A DNA stretch of 64,000 bases from Heliopora coerulea (Eukaryota > Cnidaria > Anthozoa > Scleralcyonacea > Helioporidae), in NCBI GenBank assembly GCA_030142905.1, contig JASJOG010000006.1, forward strand, positions 1,397,501 to 1,461,500, written 5' to 3'. A program made the position numbers and the translations under genes. Positions 11,601-27,300 of the stretch are shown piece by piece; position 1 is the stretch's first letter, and every line of letters begins with the position of its first letter. The notes under the pieces are model-generated. The model worked only from the letters and a program-made list of their open reading frames with translations, was not told where the DNA came from and made no database searches.

Positions 11601-14600
11601 TGATTACGGTATTGATGTGTACTGCAAAAGCACTCATACTGGGCAATATACACATTTCTCAAGTTTTGAGCCCCTTTCCCGCAAAATTACCTTAATCAAT
11701 TCATTGTTTTTCCGTGCTTCCAAAATCTGTAGCAATTCGCTTTTATTCACACAACAAATTGAATCGCTCAAGTCTTTCATGTCCTAGAACGGTTTTCCTT
11801 CTAAGGTGAGTTTCTAGTCAAAACTTTAATTAGAAAGCTTAAACGTCATTTGAAAATTCACGTCAATTTCATAGTTATTTATCAGACCAAAAAAAACCCC
11901 TTTTTCGTCTCTAACAAAGATAAAATACCGGACCTCTCACGCAACAATATAATTTATCAAATAACATGCCCTGGTTGCGGCCATAAATGCATAGGAAAAA
12001 CAGAACGACGACTTGAAACTCGTCTTACTGAACACTCTACTAATATTTCAACTAGCGCTGTAGCACAACATCTTCTTGACTGTCCACTTGCTCAACACAT
12101 TGCTGAACTTAACACTCTTTATGATAATTATAACAGTTCTTCTTTTCCTGTTTCTAATAGTCCTACCAATCTTATCTTCAATAATTTTAAGATTCTTCAC
12201 TCCTGTAAATCTTACAATCCTAACAAACTACTTATTTTGGAGGCTCTTTTAATCAAATCTAATAAATCTGAAATAAATAATGGTATAAAAGCTAGCAAAG
12301 AGCTTTCATTATTTCCCTAGTGTCATCGCACCATTGTAACTTTATCTCTTCCTGTGATCTCTATTACTTGTTAATTCCTATCATCAACCTGTTAAGCTGT
12401 TATTTATCTTCTCGGCATGTAAATAAGTGATGACATCATCTTCTATGTATATATAGATCTCAGCATGTTTTGTAAACTTAGTTGGTATGATAATGTCTTT
12501 GCAATAAAGTCGAAATATTACCGCACCTGTCTTCGTCTTGTTTTAACTTGTATCTCAAGTTTCAAGATGTTAATTTTCGGATTATGTTTTATACTTTACT
12601 TCTTAGAATTGTCGGCTGGTTATGGTTTTTTAGTAACCAATAAATTAGAAGGATAACCACGATGGACGAAAAAGAATCTCATTTCCAAGGAAACCCTGCA
12701 TATTCTAATGATTTGCGTTCTTCAAATGATCGTAAAATGGGCTAAAATATTTAACCGTTGGTTGTACAATTTTCCTTTTCACCTTGGTTCTGTTAGACTT
12801 TCACAAAAAGTAACAATGGAAAAGAAAAGTATAGAGCGCCCTGATTGAAATGAATTTCCCTGAGCTATTTTTGAGCCTAAAGTAACGTAGCAAAACTTTA
12901 ATTGTTGGTAATGTAACTTCAGACATGCGTGGAAGAAAAAAGTGTTTGAACGCCGGCAGAGGCCTATTTTCTCTACTTTTACAATGTCAATTGGCACCTG
13001 CTATAACATGAATACATTCGTGTGCATACTTGTATACATACGTATGCATACGTGTCTGAGATTTTCTGGGCAGGCGCACGCAAGGACTAATACATGGACT
13101 AACCTCCTCCCCAGAGTACTTTGTCCTCACGACGGAAGGTCAGCGAATAAGGCACTGGTATTAGCTGGTCCGTTCTATAGTCTGATTATTGATTTAAATC
13201 TGGATGTTATGAAATTTCCTGATTTAAATTTTACCCAAAATTTGAAATAATGGTTTATGATATTTATATTAGATACTGTTAGAAATATTGGGAATTGTTG
13301 TCGCTTGTAGCTTTTATGATGAATGGTTGACGTGAGCAAGTTTGTAGAGCATTCATAATTTATGTCAGCAAAGTAAGGGATAGCGAAAGAATTAGGATTG
13401 TATTAATTAGATAGTAAAATTCATTAATGATTCATTTGGTTGTAGGCCAATCAGACCAAAGTATTTTATCGCTTGAACAATTTTGTAAACCCAGTTTGAA
13501 ATTATTCGAATTCTAAGTCTTTTGATACAGAATACTAATAACGCTTATCAACATTCTGTATCATTTGTTACAGAATGTTAATAAGTCTATTGGTGTTCTG
13601 TATTATCTGATACGGGACACTAACTGACGCAGAATAGGAACTTAGCGAAATTTTTACATACAAAGTTATAATACACTAAACAGAAACCCTATTCGTCAAC
13701 CACAATAAATGTCTCATTTAACAGAAATGCTTTCAGGAGTAATTTACAGTATTCGTGTCCGAGTTAAATCGAACATTCAACATCGCCTTTGGTTCGAGGG
13801 TGTGTATCTAATACAACATGGTCACTCATTGTAAATATTACTGAAAACCGGACCGACCCATGCCTGGGACCTGCCGTAGAGCGACAATGTCCTGGGGACC
13901 AGGTTTGTACAAAGACATGAAATTCTGTGAGTGTTAGAATCTTACATTTTAAAACCCAAGCTGGATCAATTGCGGAAAGTACAACTTTAAGGCCTTAAAA
14001 AGCCCAATAAAGCTCTTCTAATTTACACACAGTAAGTCCATTTTTCGTTACCTTTGACGGCCAAGAAATGTTTCTAAGAATTTAATCCCTCGAAGCGTTA
14101 GCAGCCCTTTAAAGCTCGAAGATTTTGAAATGCCAAGACGACAACTTATAAATAAAAAAAGTTTATTAGATAAAATAAAAATTTTAAAATTTTTATAAAT
14201 TACTCACCAGTATCAATGGCTTTAGAGTTTTTCTCGAGATAATCAGGGATCACTAAACCCATGATGAATGAAAAACCAATGATGAAGAGATTTCGAACCG
14301 AGTTGAGATCGACATATTGGAGGTTTGAAATTCCTACCGCAGTAATCATTCCAAACATGCAGCAGAATACCCCTCCTATGACTGGATCAGGAATGGTTGA
14401 AAACAGAGCTCCAAATTTACCAACAAGAGCCAGGATAATCATACATAATGCTCCAAGCTGGACCACACGACGACTGCCAACCTAAATAAATGCATTTACA
14501 TCAAAGCAGATGATGTGATGAACTTTGAACAGCTGTCTTATGCGCGCCAATGACATTGCTTTGTTTTGCATTGGTCACACATGTTAGATGACTGTTCTCA

Positions 14601-17600
14601 TCTTTGCTCATTCACCGAAAATTATTGAGAGTTGTTGCTAATGTCTATGGTATAAGATAGATATGGATTCCGTTTTGCCGTTGCCTATTCCTTTATCAAT
14701 GCACAGAAGACGTCCCAACGGGCTAAGAACATGAACAAGAATAACATTCAACTTGTAGTGTCTTCAAAATTGGCAATGGTTCTTACATCTTCAGAGCTTA
14801 TTTTGCATGAAGGCTCAGTGGCAGAGTGATTAAGGGATCCGATCGTCTCTCTCTGTCTCCCTGTCTCTGTCTCTTTCTCTGTCTCTGTTTCTCTCCACCT
14901 CTCCGTCTCTGTCTCCGTCTCTCCTTCTCTGTCCCTGTCTCTCTGCCTCTGTATCTGTCTTTGTCTTTCTCTCTCTCTCTCTGTCTCACTGTCTCTCTGT
15001 CTTTCTCAAACCCTTGAATTTGATTGGCTAAAGTACCATCCGGCAGTGTTTGATGACAGCAAATAAAATCCAACCAGCGATTGAAAATTCCCCTTTTACT
15101 ATAATTTAACCCCCCTTTACCTGGCAAGTTTCTCGAAGGTCTCCCCTTGACAAGTAATGTCGGCTGGCCAAAGTAAAATTAATAAATTGCCTGATGGCAA
15201 CAGTGCCAGTTATATAGTTAATCAAATTTAGACAAAAAGCTTGTAATTTTTATTACATGTTAACCAAATTTATACCAAAACAATTCTGCAACTCAACCTC
15301 GTTTTCTATGAAAGAATAAATCGAGTAAGCGAGACTCGTGTAACCTTCGCCTTTTAATAACGTCCGTGATGCTCAATGGGTGAATGCCACATGGTCGTAC
15401 AGGTCTTTACAAGGTTATCGGGTTTTTTTTTAACGTGAGGGGTTTTTGATAACTGTCAAACAAAAATCTCACTAATTGACTTAATTGTCGTAAAACGTAG
15501 GTTGCATATTTCAGAAGAAGTTTTTAACTTCTCCAATGCTCTAGGAACTGAATAAAGACGTTGTCACCATCTATGGTGATTCATTCACAGTATTCCATTA
15601 TAAATTGATAGCATGAGAAGTTAAAAGTAAAAAATCGCTTAAAAAAAAACTTCATTAATTTACAAGCAGTTTTCATTGAAATTCGAGACATGCCCTTCAT
15701 CTAGACATAATGGTACGAACATCTTTTCTTACCCTAGTGATCCCAATGGCTCCGATGTTCTCGCTAAATGACGTCGTCGCATTACCAGTTCCGATAGCCC
15801 CAGCTAAAAAGCACGCTATACCTTCAATACCAATCCCCCGATTGATGGCGTGGGGCGGAGGTGGTGGAGCTCCAGAAAGTCTAGCGCATGCGTAATAATC
15901 TCCAATAGACTCAACGACACCGGCAATTACGCCTGCCAACATACCAAATACACCAGCTACACTCACTGTAGGGTTGCCCCACTGACCTGAAAGAAAAAAA
16001 TACCCAAAACGTTAAGTAAAATTACAGTCGCATCTTCCATATTGACACGCCGCTTTCTAGTTTCTGCGATCTCACCCTCGAATTAGATGGTGCGAATCTG
16101 CTCCTGTATAATATGCAAGGAATTCGCATGGTAATTTATGATGGCTGGAAATAAGAGTTTCGTTATGTATACAGTTTATGAGGTACGTGTCTTTGTTGTA
16201 TTATGAAATGTACTTTATTGGGGTTCACGCCACAAAAGCCTGACTTTAGCTATATTACCCCTTAATATCAACTTCAAACGTAACTTCAACCTTATGTGTC
16301 AACTGAATAATAGCGCAAGAAAAATTGGGAGCTTGACCCTATAAAAACAGGATAAAATTTAAACCAAGAAATATGTGCATTATCTATTTTGATAAATAAG
16401 CAATAGTTTCTTACAGTGAATCTTCGACTTTATAGAGAATAAGGACTAAAATTTACTGAAAGAAACTGTGTTTGGTATTTAACAAAATAATGCACACATT
16501 ACTCGGTTTCACTTTTATCCTGTTTTTACTGAGGAAATCAGTAAACATAAACTTATAATTTACCTGGGTACGGAAATCTAAACCAAGGCGAATCTGACAG
16601 AACAGATGACCGATCTGTTCTTGCTTTAGATTCTTTTGAAAAAACATCTGTTTCAGTGAGAATGGCACAAAAAGTCCAACTTATAGCAATGGCGATGATA
16701 ACCTAAATCAAAAAATTTGAAAATATTCTTTTTAGGGTGTGCAAGACTAATAAAAAAGATCTCTTAAATGATAAATGAGACGAACCCTTGTAATCGCCTA
16801 TCCAAACTGCACTCCCACATCTACTGAACATTACTATCATTGAAATATCCTTGACGCACTGTAAATTTGTCAAAAACCTGTGATCATTTATCCACTATAA
16901 CGGGTTCTAGGAGACCATTACAGCCATGTCCCCCAAAACGTGTGCCTCCTAATGTCTTTGTCGTCCGATGACACAACCAACGTATCGTGAAGTCCACGAA
17001 AGCTTGTGGCACCCTGCATCCTGCACCTCGACATTCACCGCAGGTTGCGAACATGTTTGTAATTTCGAGTGTTCGGGACATTCGTTTCTTATTGACACAT
17101 AATAAAACTCATTATTATACAATACTGCTACAATCTCGATTCTGATTGGTTAAGAACCTACAGTCTACAGACAATTCTCGATGTCTCGCCACCTACAAGA
17201 CATCAAAAATTGTCTGTAGGTGACGTAATTGTTAATCTGACAAGCTTTTCTTAGCCGCCAGTAATGTCATGACGGAGTCTTCCTCGATTTATAATTGTAT
17301 AATAAAACCATTATTGGATTCGGCTTTCGCATGATTTCAAGAATTATCCAAGAATTATCCATTATTCTTGATATCGTGTTCAGCTTCATCCAGTAATTGT
17401 TAATTAACAATTCGTTAAGAAAAAACAAAAGAATTTTAAATTTAATCAGTTTTACTGAATGTGGTACAACCACTGATTTACGTGACCTTGTCGTACTATT
17501 TTCTAGACTGAAATCGCGGAATCTTTGTCATTTTTGAATAACACGAGTGTTTAGATGTATTCGTTTCATAAGTACTTCACAATATTTGGGTCGGTGTTGT

Positions 17601-20600
17601 ACTGGACATACAATCACTCGCCTTCGTCTCTTGCTTGTATATCTGATATAACACCGCCACTCCCAATGTAAATAGTGGTTAAAACTTCCATACACAAACA
17701 GTACATATGTGACGCAAGTGACTGAATCCACACATTGCTCACAGCCTTCGTCCCTGTAGGTCAGTGTCCGAGCTTGCCTAGTCAACACTCGTTACGACTA
17801 GATTATGCAAAAGATTGGTCATTAAATACATTTCTTCCACTTACCGGAAACAAGCCAAATATATTCCAACCCTTTGTATGCCAACCTCTACCATGTGAGT
17901 AAGCTGGAATAGGAATCTTTAGACGAGCCAGGAATTGAGAAGAAATAAGAATGATACCAATAGTCCTGTAAAATAGATATATGACATGCACGTTGTATTA
18001 TCTATGTAAATGAGAGTTCATGCATTAATATCGCGTTTTCGAAGACTTGGTTTTGAATGCAGCCCGACATTCCACTGTAAATAATGTAGAGATTTGCGAA
18101 CATTGTAAACGTTCGTTGTGTTAATAATCCGCTTTTATTTTGATTTTCACTGCTGGCGTAGCCATGGTCTGACCTTGAGGGGGGGAAGGCGCGGCAGTTC
18201 TTACTGACATATATTGGAGCCCCCTAAAAGATTAATTTCTCTATAGAATCTTTGAATTTCTTAATCATATGCTGCATACGATGCATGCACTCGTTTCCTA
18301 CAATCTTTAAACAAGAATAAACTGAAAATTTATCATCCAAATTGAAAATTTTGTCATGTCCAAATTTTGGCTTTGTTTTTTGATTTTGTATGCATCCCTA
18401 CCACTTGTCAATGAAAGCGACGGTCGAATTCACCAGTTGAAAGATCTCGAACGGCCTTTGCCTTTGAGTACAATTTATAGAAACTCTGCAGACAAGCCTG
18501 AATTTTTACTCCTTATCAGCTTGAATGCGGATACCACGCAAGATGAGTTGATTAAGATCACGTGCGACGTCAAAACAGCGTCTTACGTCCAGCTTGGGTG
18601 CCGAGCGTGCTTATCGTCGAGATGGAGGCTGGTAGGGCGCGACGGAAGTACCGCTACCTCGAAGTAAAAGTCTATACAAAAATCTTTACCAATCATTCAG
18701 CCTTTGGATCAATCATATGCGCACATATTCATGGTTATAAGTCATTAATTGGACTGCTTGTCAATTCACCTGACCATGCCACACGAGCGCTAATCTTCCT
18801 ACAATAAGTTTCTTTACGGATTTACTATTTTCTCCAGGATGGATTTGGAGACGATTGGGGGGGGGGGGGGTAACCGCCTCCTTCGGCTATGCCACTGTTT
18901 ACTGATGTTTATTACTTCCAAAATTAATAGTGTGAAAGTGTACTTTGGAAATTCTTGATTCCAAAGAAAAAGGGAACAACTTTTCCACACGAGGAATAAG
19001 TGATTTGTGCAATCAAGAATGCGTCAATGCTAAACATCTTTCTCACGCTCTTTGTTCGACAGAGTAAATCTTTGTATAAAACAAACAAACAACAGTTCGG
19101 GAAGTTATTTTAGGTTATTGACTCTTTAATTTGTATCAAATCTGAGTTGTTCGCTGTGCTCAGTGGTTTGATATCTTTGACGATATGGACTTTAGCGTTT
19201 GTACAGCTCGCACGTACTTCCCTCATTGTGATTTATATTTCAAAAATTCATGAACAATTCATGACGAAAATGCAGTCGAAAATCAGAACTGCGTCATGCG
19301 TTTATATGCGATAAAAACTCGATTAGTTTTCTCTCGGCTGATCAGATAACGTTAATGGTCAAACTTTCTTCGTCAGTTAGACATGGTTTACACAAAGCAG
19401 GTACTCTTTAAGGATAAGTCAAGTTTAAGCACACGCACACGAAATGAACGCAAGCGAAAGTCCAAGTGTAAGTGTGCAAGAGTTAGATAAAGGTGAAAAC
19501 AAAAGGTTTTTTGTCTTATACTTGAGTTTGCATTCGTTTTACCTGGGTTTATACGTAAATAATACTTGAATGAGCTTGCACTTGTGTTTCCATCACTGGT
19601 GTGAACTATGCTTCAGCCTATTAATCCTTTCATGTATGATTTGTTTTATTTTTTTCCTTTGTTCTGTTTTGTTTTTTCCTTTTTTTTCTTTCATTTATTC
19701 TGTTGTTGTGATTTGTTGTTGTACGACAATGGTATGCATGGAAGGGTTAAATGGTTCGCTTTTGGAAGTTATAGGAGAAACTTGCAGTGCGCGCTTTATT
19801 AGATCTGAAATAAGCGACTGTCGCCTTACGTGTTTTAAATCTTACATAACTTTGCTAAGACAGAAATCCAGAGCAACTCAAAAACCTGAGAGACCAACGT
19901 AACGTATCCAAAGGACATAAAATGGTCTCGTTTCTAGTAACTAGAGGGCGCATCTAGAGATTAAAACATTCAAAGTTTTCCGTAAGTTTAAACACAAATC
20001 CCATAAAAAAAACCCCGACATGAAGTATGATCGAAGTCACCCTTTTAAAATGAAAGGTACTCCCCTGGAGGCATCCAAAACAAAGGAAAATCAAGGGTAA
20101 TGACCTGATATTTTATTGTTTTCAAACTCGTTGCATTTATATTGCATCGAACATTGCCGATTTTGTACCCATTCCTGTATTAGACACACTCGGACCTTAC
20201 GAACAAGAACTTTTTATTTGAAACAAACAAACAAAAAACAAACAAACAAAAAACCTCAAAAAAACTGGGAGACTGAAGCTTTAGCTCGAGGTAGGGTAGG
20301 GCAGCTGCCTCTGACCCAGATGAGCCAGACAAACCAAGTTAGAGGGTTTAGAATGACATTCGTATTCTCAGACATTTTGTCACTTAGACTTAGTGACCTT
20401 TTGAAAAAATACCTTATGAGGGAAGATGATGATACCATCACGGAGCCTTGAGCCTTTTGACGCTCAAGCCTGTGAAGTTTGAGAGTACTCCTCTCCAACA
20501 CAAAAAGTCTAACGACCGATCTGTCAAATCAGGATTAGTAGTGAGCGAGACCTTGTTAAATTTCGTACCTGCTGACCGGAATCTGTTAAATATGCGGGAG

Positions 20601-21296
20601 AATGCAATGTATATATAGTGTTCAAAAATGTGTATATAGTGTTTAAAAAGGGAGCAGGAGTGCTTTATCGGCTTTAAAACAAGAGACGATAGAGGATTGT
20701 TGGATCTGATAAAGCACGTACTGCGAGTTTTTTTAAATGTCTTATAAAACAAACCTCTTAATACGCTAGTTCGTGAAGAAAGTTCGGAAATGCATGTTTT
20801 CTAATTAACTGTTTCAAATGGCGCATGTGTCTTTATCAGATATTATAAAGTAACTGCGTCCTACGCATAATCTGATTGGGCCAGTCTTATGTCCTCTCAG
20901 AGTACACTCTGACGTAATTTTTATTTTGTACTAGAGTACAGAGACATGAATGATGTCACAAAAACTCGAAAAACTTTGTTTATTTTATAAAACAAAGAGA
21001 AAATAGCTTTCGTGTCTCTGTACTATGATAGAAATATTCATAACGCCATTTCAACCGGAAATATACCAGAAAACACCCGGCTAAGCCTCGTGTTTTCACT
21101 AGACATTTTTCTCGTTGAAATGACGTCATTCATGTTTGTATCACAGCACATTTCAAGTAATTTTCAGTTTCTTAATAAAGACACAATAATGTTATGACTT
21201 TCCTTTTAAAGTGTATATTCTTCATGAATTCTTAAGATCGTCCGAGGACGTGAAACTCAGAGTAAGAACGACTAAACCTAAGTTTATCATCAGGCC

Positions 21297-21327
<31 letters not shown>

Positions 21328-24300
21328 AGGGCCCAGGGTAGAACCTTGGCATACTCCTCATTTCACAGATTGACACTTTGATATGGGTTAGGCTAATCTA
21401 TAAATTTTCAAATTTCACGTATATGCGCCTCAACTCCTCCCATTGACTGGGGGAAATGCGCAATGCTGGAGGACAACAGCTCCAACCTAGAATTACCTCA
21501 CATGCCATGATGAGACATCTAAACACTACTTACAAAACGGTGATTCCCCAATGAGTTCCTAGAAACACATAACAAATCAGGAATAAAATGAGATTGTTTT
21601 CATAACTTATTGTATTGACGTAAACACTTTCACCTGAATGTCTTAACGCAGTCTTAAAGTCCTTAATTCTGCTGAAACTCTTAAAATCCGGCGATGCATT
21701 GATACATTTACCTGCATAACTGGAGCAAACGTCAAACAAAGATAAACCAACCAATGCTATAGTGGGAGCAACGGTCAAAGGACCAATGAAACGTAAAAGG
21801 AAGCCAACCAATCCAGTGAAGCCAATAAAAATTTGGAAAAGTGACGATACCATCACCGCACCTTGGATCTTGAAAAATATCAAAGAGATGAGAATGGGAA
21901 TGACATGAGAAGTAACAATCGCAAACCATGTAACTATTATTAATAAACTTAATACAACTATGGTAAGTTAAGTAGCTAACCGTGGCAGACTGACTCACGT
22001 AAACCTTCCTTGAGGTGGCAATGAATTTCTGAACACAACAGCAATCAAGAGCTTGAGATAAATTAAAAATTGATTTGCGATCATCAACTTGAAGATATTC
22101 CATGTATATAAGGCATTTATCACAGAAAGATCCCTCAATCTTAAAATTGGTATATTGAGAATTTCTCGCTACATCTTGAAGTAATATTTAAAGGCCGACA
22201 ATGAGGACTTGACCGGGTTTTCAGGTACGAGGAAGTCGTTCTAGTCCGAGGCGAAGCCGAGGATTGGAACGAGTTACGAGTACTTGAAAACCCGGTCTAG
22301 TCCGAATTGGAGGCCTTTGAATGACTTCTCAGAATCAGTGAAATAGCAGTGAATTAGGAATGATTATATCGATGAATAAACCAATTGTAAGAAATTATAT
22401 TTTAAGTCCAAGGACTTGAACGATTATTTCCAATCCAAGGACTGGAAAAAACAGTTCAAGTCCCCTGCCTAGTACTTCCATGGTATTTCAAGTTCGCTCA
22501 CGTGGTGCCATTCAGCGCGTCTGAGTAAATGATATACTCATGAATTATTAATGAGTTTGAGAAGTTTTTATCTTCATGTCAGCTTTGGGTATCTCAAATT
22601 ACGGCGATGTTGAACTTTTTTCCTTTTCTTTGAGACTTTTGGATGATTAGATTCAACTCGGCCGACCGACAGAATAGCAGCTCATGATAAACATAATCTC
22701 ATGAAAAGGGACGCGCTCACTTCAGTGTAATTGGGACTGGTGGTCCCTTGGCTTAAACCAAGCTTGTGTAAATTACTCAAAACCATGTATTTGCATTTAA
22801 TCCCTTTGCTGTCTGAATGCCTTCTTTGATGAATAAAATCGTATGGCCACAAAAAGATAATAGAAGACCTATCCGGACAGAAAAGAATCCGTTGAGATGG
22901 TTGTAGCTCTTTTCTGCTGAGACATCTCTGTCTGGCACTTAAATTATCCGGGCAGAAAGAGTCAACGACTATAAAAAAAGGCAATTTACATGCGTATAAA
23001 AGAATTTTGTGCAGACTGTATGTATATGTTCCACTGATATTCCTTACCTCGCGCATTCGAATTTTCCATATACCATCAAAAGTGCTGTTTCTGGGATCTG
23101 AAAACAAAAGTGTTCTTGTAATTTCAACCATGTGAACGTTTTGCAGACTGTACCCAAGGAGAGTCTTGTTTTATTATGCACAGTATTATTATGCACATTC
23201 ACTCAATCTATCTAAAGCCCCAAAATGCATATCAATGTCAAATATACACTATATTTTGACGGATTATATCATCGTTGGTTCAGTTTCTCTTGTTTTCCAG
23301 AGGTTGATAAATAACTTACCAGCCTCATTAACCCTTTCTGTCCGTATCCGAGTTCTTAGCTTTACTCAGGCTCATGCCAGATAATTTTAAGAACCCGTTT
23401 AAACGCGCAGTTTTATACCTTGCGATATGTGTTTCCCCTATCTTGCAAACAGTTATTGTGACAAAACAAATTACAACAATAGAACAAATGAAACATCAAA
23501 GCAAAAACCAAAGAGAACAAAGAAGAAAAAAAGGGAAAAAATCATACGGGAAAGGCTTAAACTCACGAGAGCCTCGAGAGCAAACTGAAGCAAATCAAAA
23601 GGAGATGTCTTGCTGCATGGAGTATCCTAGGATTATAGCATTCGCCAGTGGCCAGTTGTTCAAAGCACGATTAGCGCTAATCCAGGATTACTAGTTAATC
23701 TGTTGTTTTGGTTTCATTTATTTTGATTAAACAATCTAGCTCCGATTTTACAGCGGAAAACCTTTTTGTATACACGCGAAACCTGTGAAAGAAAATTCTA
23801 ATTTTTCGCAGTAGCATAATTGGAAAGATGCCCACAATCCTGGATTAAGCTGTTCGCCTTTTGAACAACGGGAGCAGGATAACAATCACAAGGTACAAAA
23901 ATTCTCAAGTAAACGCGTCTTTACTCGTCAAGGGGAGACGTCTCGGAAAGGAGAGGGCTAAGATATTCAAATTCTTTTCGCCATTTTCACAGGCCCGCCC
24001 AGGGGGGGCTAGGGCACTTTGCTATGGGCTCCAACCTCAAGAGGGACCCCAAGCCCTCAGCATACAGATAGTTTTTTCTTTTATGTTTCAAATGATGATC
24101 AAATAAATGAATAAGATCCGCTGCTTCTGTTTAATTGACGCTGTTTATTTATTCATTGGATGCTGGGCTTACACTTAGCCAGGGCAGGACACGCATGTCT
24201 TCACCCGAATAGTTATCTTCAGGGCAGTGAACCCAATTTCCATGTCTGGAATGCTAACCGCCAATGAAAAGTGAAGCCAAGATGGCCTCCCCATGGAGGC

Positions 24301-27300
24301 CAAGTTTGGACGTCAGTTTCAGTCCCCTACGCGACTTTTTACTCCTTTCTGAAGAGTTTTCTTTCAAAATACACACAAAATAGTTTTTTAAAAGGCAGAA
24401 ACGATTTTAAGAATTTCAAATATATTTCTACAAAGTCAAAACGGTCACAGGTTATATAACGAGAAACCCAATAAAACGGCCTCGAAAAATTACTTTAGGA
24501 AACTACTAAGTGCTCGTCCTCTTTTTACCGTTAGTTTACCACCTTCAGACAATTTAGTACACTTGTTAGGCCACACTGCAACAATGAATCTTTTTAAGTA
24601 CTGGATAATGTAAAACTAGTCCAGTAATGTTTCGTCTGAGCACGTTTTCCATGGTTGACAATGTTTTCGAAGCCGAACCAAACACAAACTGAAGATTAAA
24701 GTCGTGCAAAGGACTGGAACTGACGTACAAGACCACGAAGAGGACTGAAACTGACGTCCAAAATTGGCCTCCATGGGCGGCCATCTTGGCTTCACTTTTT
24801 GCCCGAGCAAATGACTGGGAGTTAGCATTCCAGATATGGAAATTGAGTTCACTGCTTCAAGTTCACCGGGCCCCCCCAAACTTCTGTTTTGCCCTGAGCC
24901 CCACCAAGACTCTGGGCGAGCCTGCATTTTCATTTGTTTGTTGGGCAGTTTAAAGACTCCTTGCTAAACTTCACGAACGATAGTATAAGCAGGTTACATA
25001 CCTTGACGTCAGTATTTATAGCGACAATATAAATAATTGCTTAAATACATCCGTCACGGTACGTAAACTTTTTATAAAGGTATACACTGGAAATCAGCCG
25101 CTTCTGAAACGGCAGGAGGAAACATATGAGGAAACCCCGATATTGATTTATTTTGTATGAAGGTCAAAAAAATGTTAAATTCATTACACTGTCTAGTAAT
25201 CAACTAAGAAGTTTTCTCTTTTGCAGAAACCATACATGGACAAATCATTTTTGAATGCTGAGTGTAAAAAAGTTAGTAGCTTAATTACGAGCGAACATGG
25301 TAGATTTACTAAGGATTGATGACTGAGACGCTGTGTTGAGATTACTTGTGCGATTATGACAGTTAAAATAAATTTGGAACTGAAATAGTTGGCAGGGAAG
25401 TGATTAGAATTAGCTCAATCTATCTCTTTGAAAGAAACAAACCATTCTGAAATTCAGCAGGGCATTTGAACTTGGGCAAGTTCAAGATAGCAAACGTTGG
25501 TACTAGATAAGAAAATGTGCTTCCTTGGACGATTGGAAGTCTGCAAAAACAGAAAAAATTAATGCTCAGATAAATCAGACAATCATTATGTTAATAACGA
25601 GAATAAGGACGGCGATAATGTATAGAGAAACTAGAATGCTGAAAAAAAAATTGCCAAAAACATATAGATTAAGAGGACAAGTATAAGAATAAAAGTAAGA
25701 ATAACGCCGTTGGTGAAGATGAAGGTAAGGGTGAGCATAGGGTTGAGGGATAGTAATAAAGGAAAGAATGAATATGAAGAAGTATAACAATAATGGGGAG
25801 GATCATTTTCAACACTAGATCTAGGACAAGGATGAGGAGAGAGACAATGGCGACGGTGTAAAGAAAACGAAAATGGGGACAAGGCGAAGGGGAAGACGAA
25901 GATCAAGATGAGAGTCAAGGTGATGTAGACGAAGGAGAAGGATGAAGATAAGATTAATGATGAGATTGAAGGCAAAGATTAGCATGAAGAACAAAGACCA
26001 GGGGTAGAAGCAGGAACAGGAGGAGCCGAAGGATTAGCTTAGGATGAGAATAAGGATGAGGAAGAGGAGATGGATAGAGATAAGAATCAGGGTCAATATC
26101 AGGATAAGGATAAGAAATATTTATGGCCAGGAGCAATAAAGTTTATTTTAAAGTCAACCTTAGAAACATGTGATTCAAAAAACTGTGGCAGAAGTCTAGT
26201 TAACATTGATCAAGGACAAAATTGTAATTTGCCGAGCTAATGAAGCTACAATTAGAAACCGAAATTTGCTTGGGAGAAAGTTCCCATTATGAACAGTTTT
26301 CTATCGAACTTACCTGTTTCCAAAACAGGTTTGCAAGAGAGTGGCAATTCCGCTCACAAAAAAGATGGTACTAATGAGATTTCCTGTCACTACTGGATCG
26401 TTCACACACAGCGCAGGTGATATCAAAATGGGAACAGACAAAGTGGCCCCAAACATTGTCAGATAGTGCTAAAAAACAGCAAGTAAAACAATATGCAACA
26501 AAATATCTTTGATCGTACTCATAACGATCATAGGTTAATAAATAGAGAAGACTGGTTATCGAGCTTTTACTTCGTTCTTTTGGTATTTAAGAAAAAGATT
26601 AAAGGAATTACTCTGGAAAAATGGAAAAATAAGGGAATGAGTTTCTTGCGAAAGCCTTTCATCAGATGAAATTTTTGAAGTGAAATCAAAAACACTGGGT
26701 ATCGGTCGTGGCGGAAGCAAATCAGCATTTGGGGGTGCTGGGGGGTGGGTACCGATCCTAAAAATTTCCTGGTTATGTAGCTGTGACTGTCTGAGAAATG
26801 TAGTAACAAAACTTCAACGTTTATGAATTGATAATACAATTATGAATTGTATTTCATGTTGAATTCACCTTATAGGATAAAACGTTGAAAACACAATATA
26901 ATAACTGAACTAGTTAGATTGCTGTTATATAGTGTATCTGGTGTGGCGCATTTTTTATTGAACTGACATAAAAACATTAGATAATCCAATTCCATGGTTT
27001 CTGTTTTCCTGTTTGTTTTCGTCGATTTTCCTTATCATTATGTGTTTAGAAGAATAGGTATTGATTAAGTGTACTAAATAAATTCAAATTTTCTACAATT
27101 TTTAATCTCATCTGATCTTAATTGGCCTAACAAATTGTAACTATAAAATGCACAATATTTTTTGGCAAGATCCATTTCAACCAAAGGATGCTGTTTCACG
27201 AAACAATTACTTGGACTACTCGTCTATTTTTTTTTCCATTACACCAGGACCACTTCTTAAATTAGTAAATTTTAGTTAAATTGGTAAGATGCATCTTGAT

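Noticed and set aside
14798..15127. 109-codon R/E/K-rich minus-strand frame
   Set aside because: It is the translation of the TCTCTG microsatellite.
18356..18807. Frame with signal-peptide-like start [15 protein letters not shown] as a secreted protein gene
   Set aside because: It lies within a probable transposon, ends without a domain, and the second overlapping frame is equally open. Kept only as part of that element.
24271..24933. Mirror-image frames [10 protein letters not shown] and [11 protein letters not shown] as a gene pair
   Set aside because: They are the two arms of one foldback element read outward.
25575..26136. Three overlapping minus-strand frames rich in S, F, Y and P
   Set aside because: All are translations of the purine-rich repeat in the SLC23-A intron.
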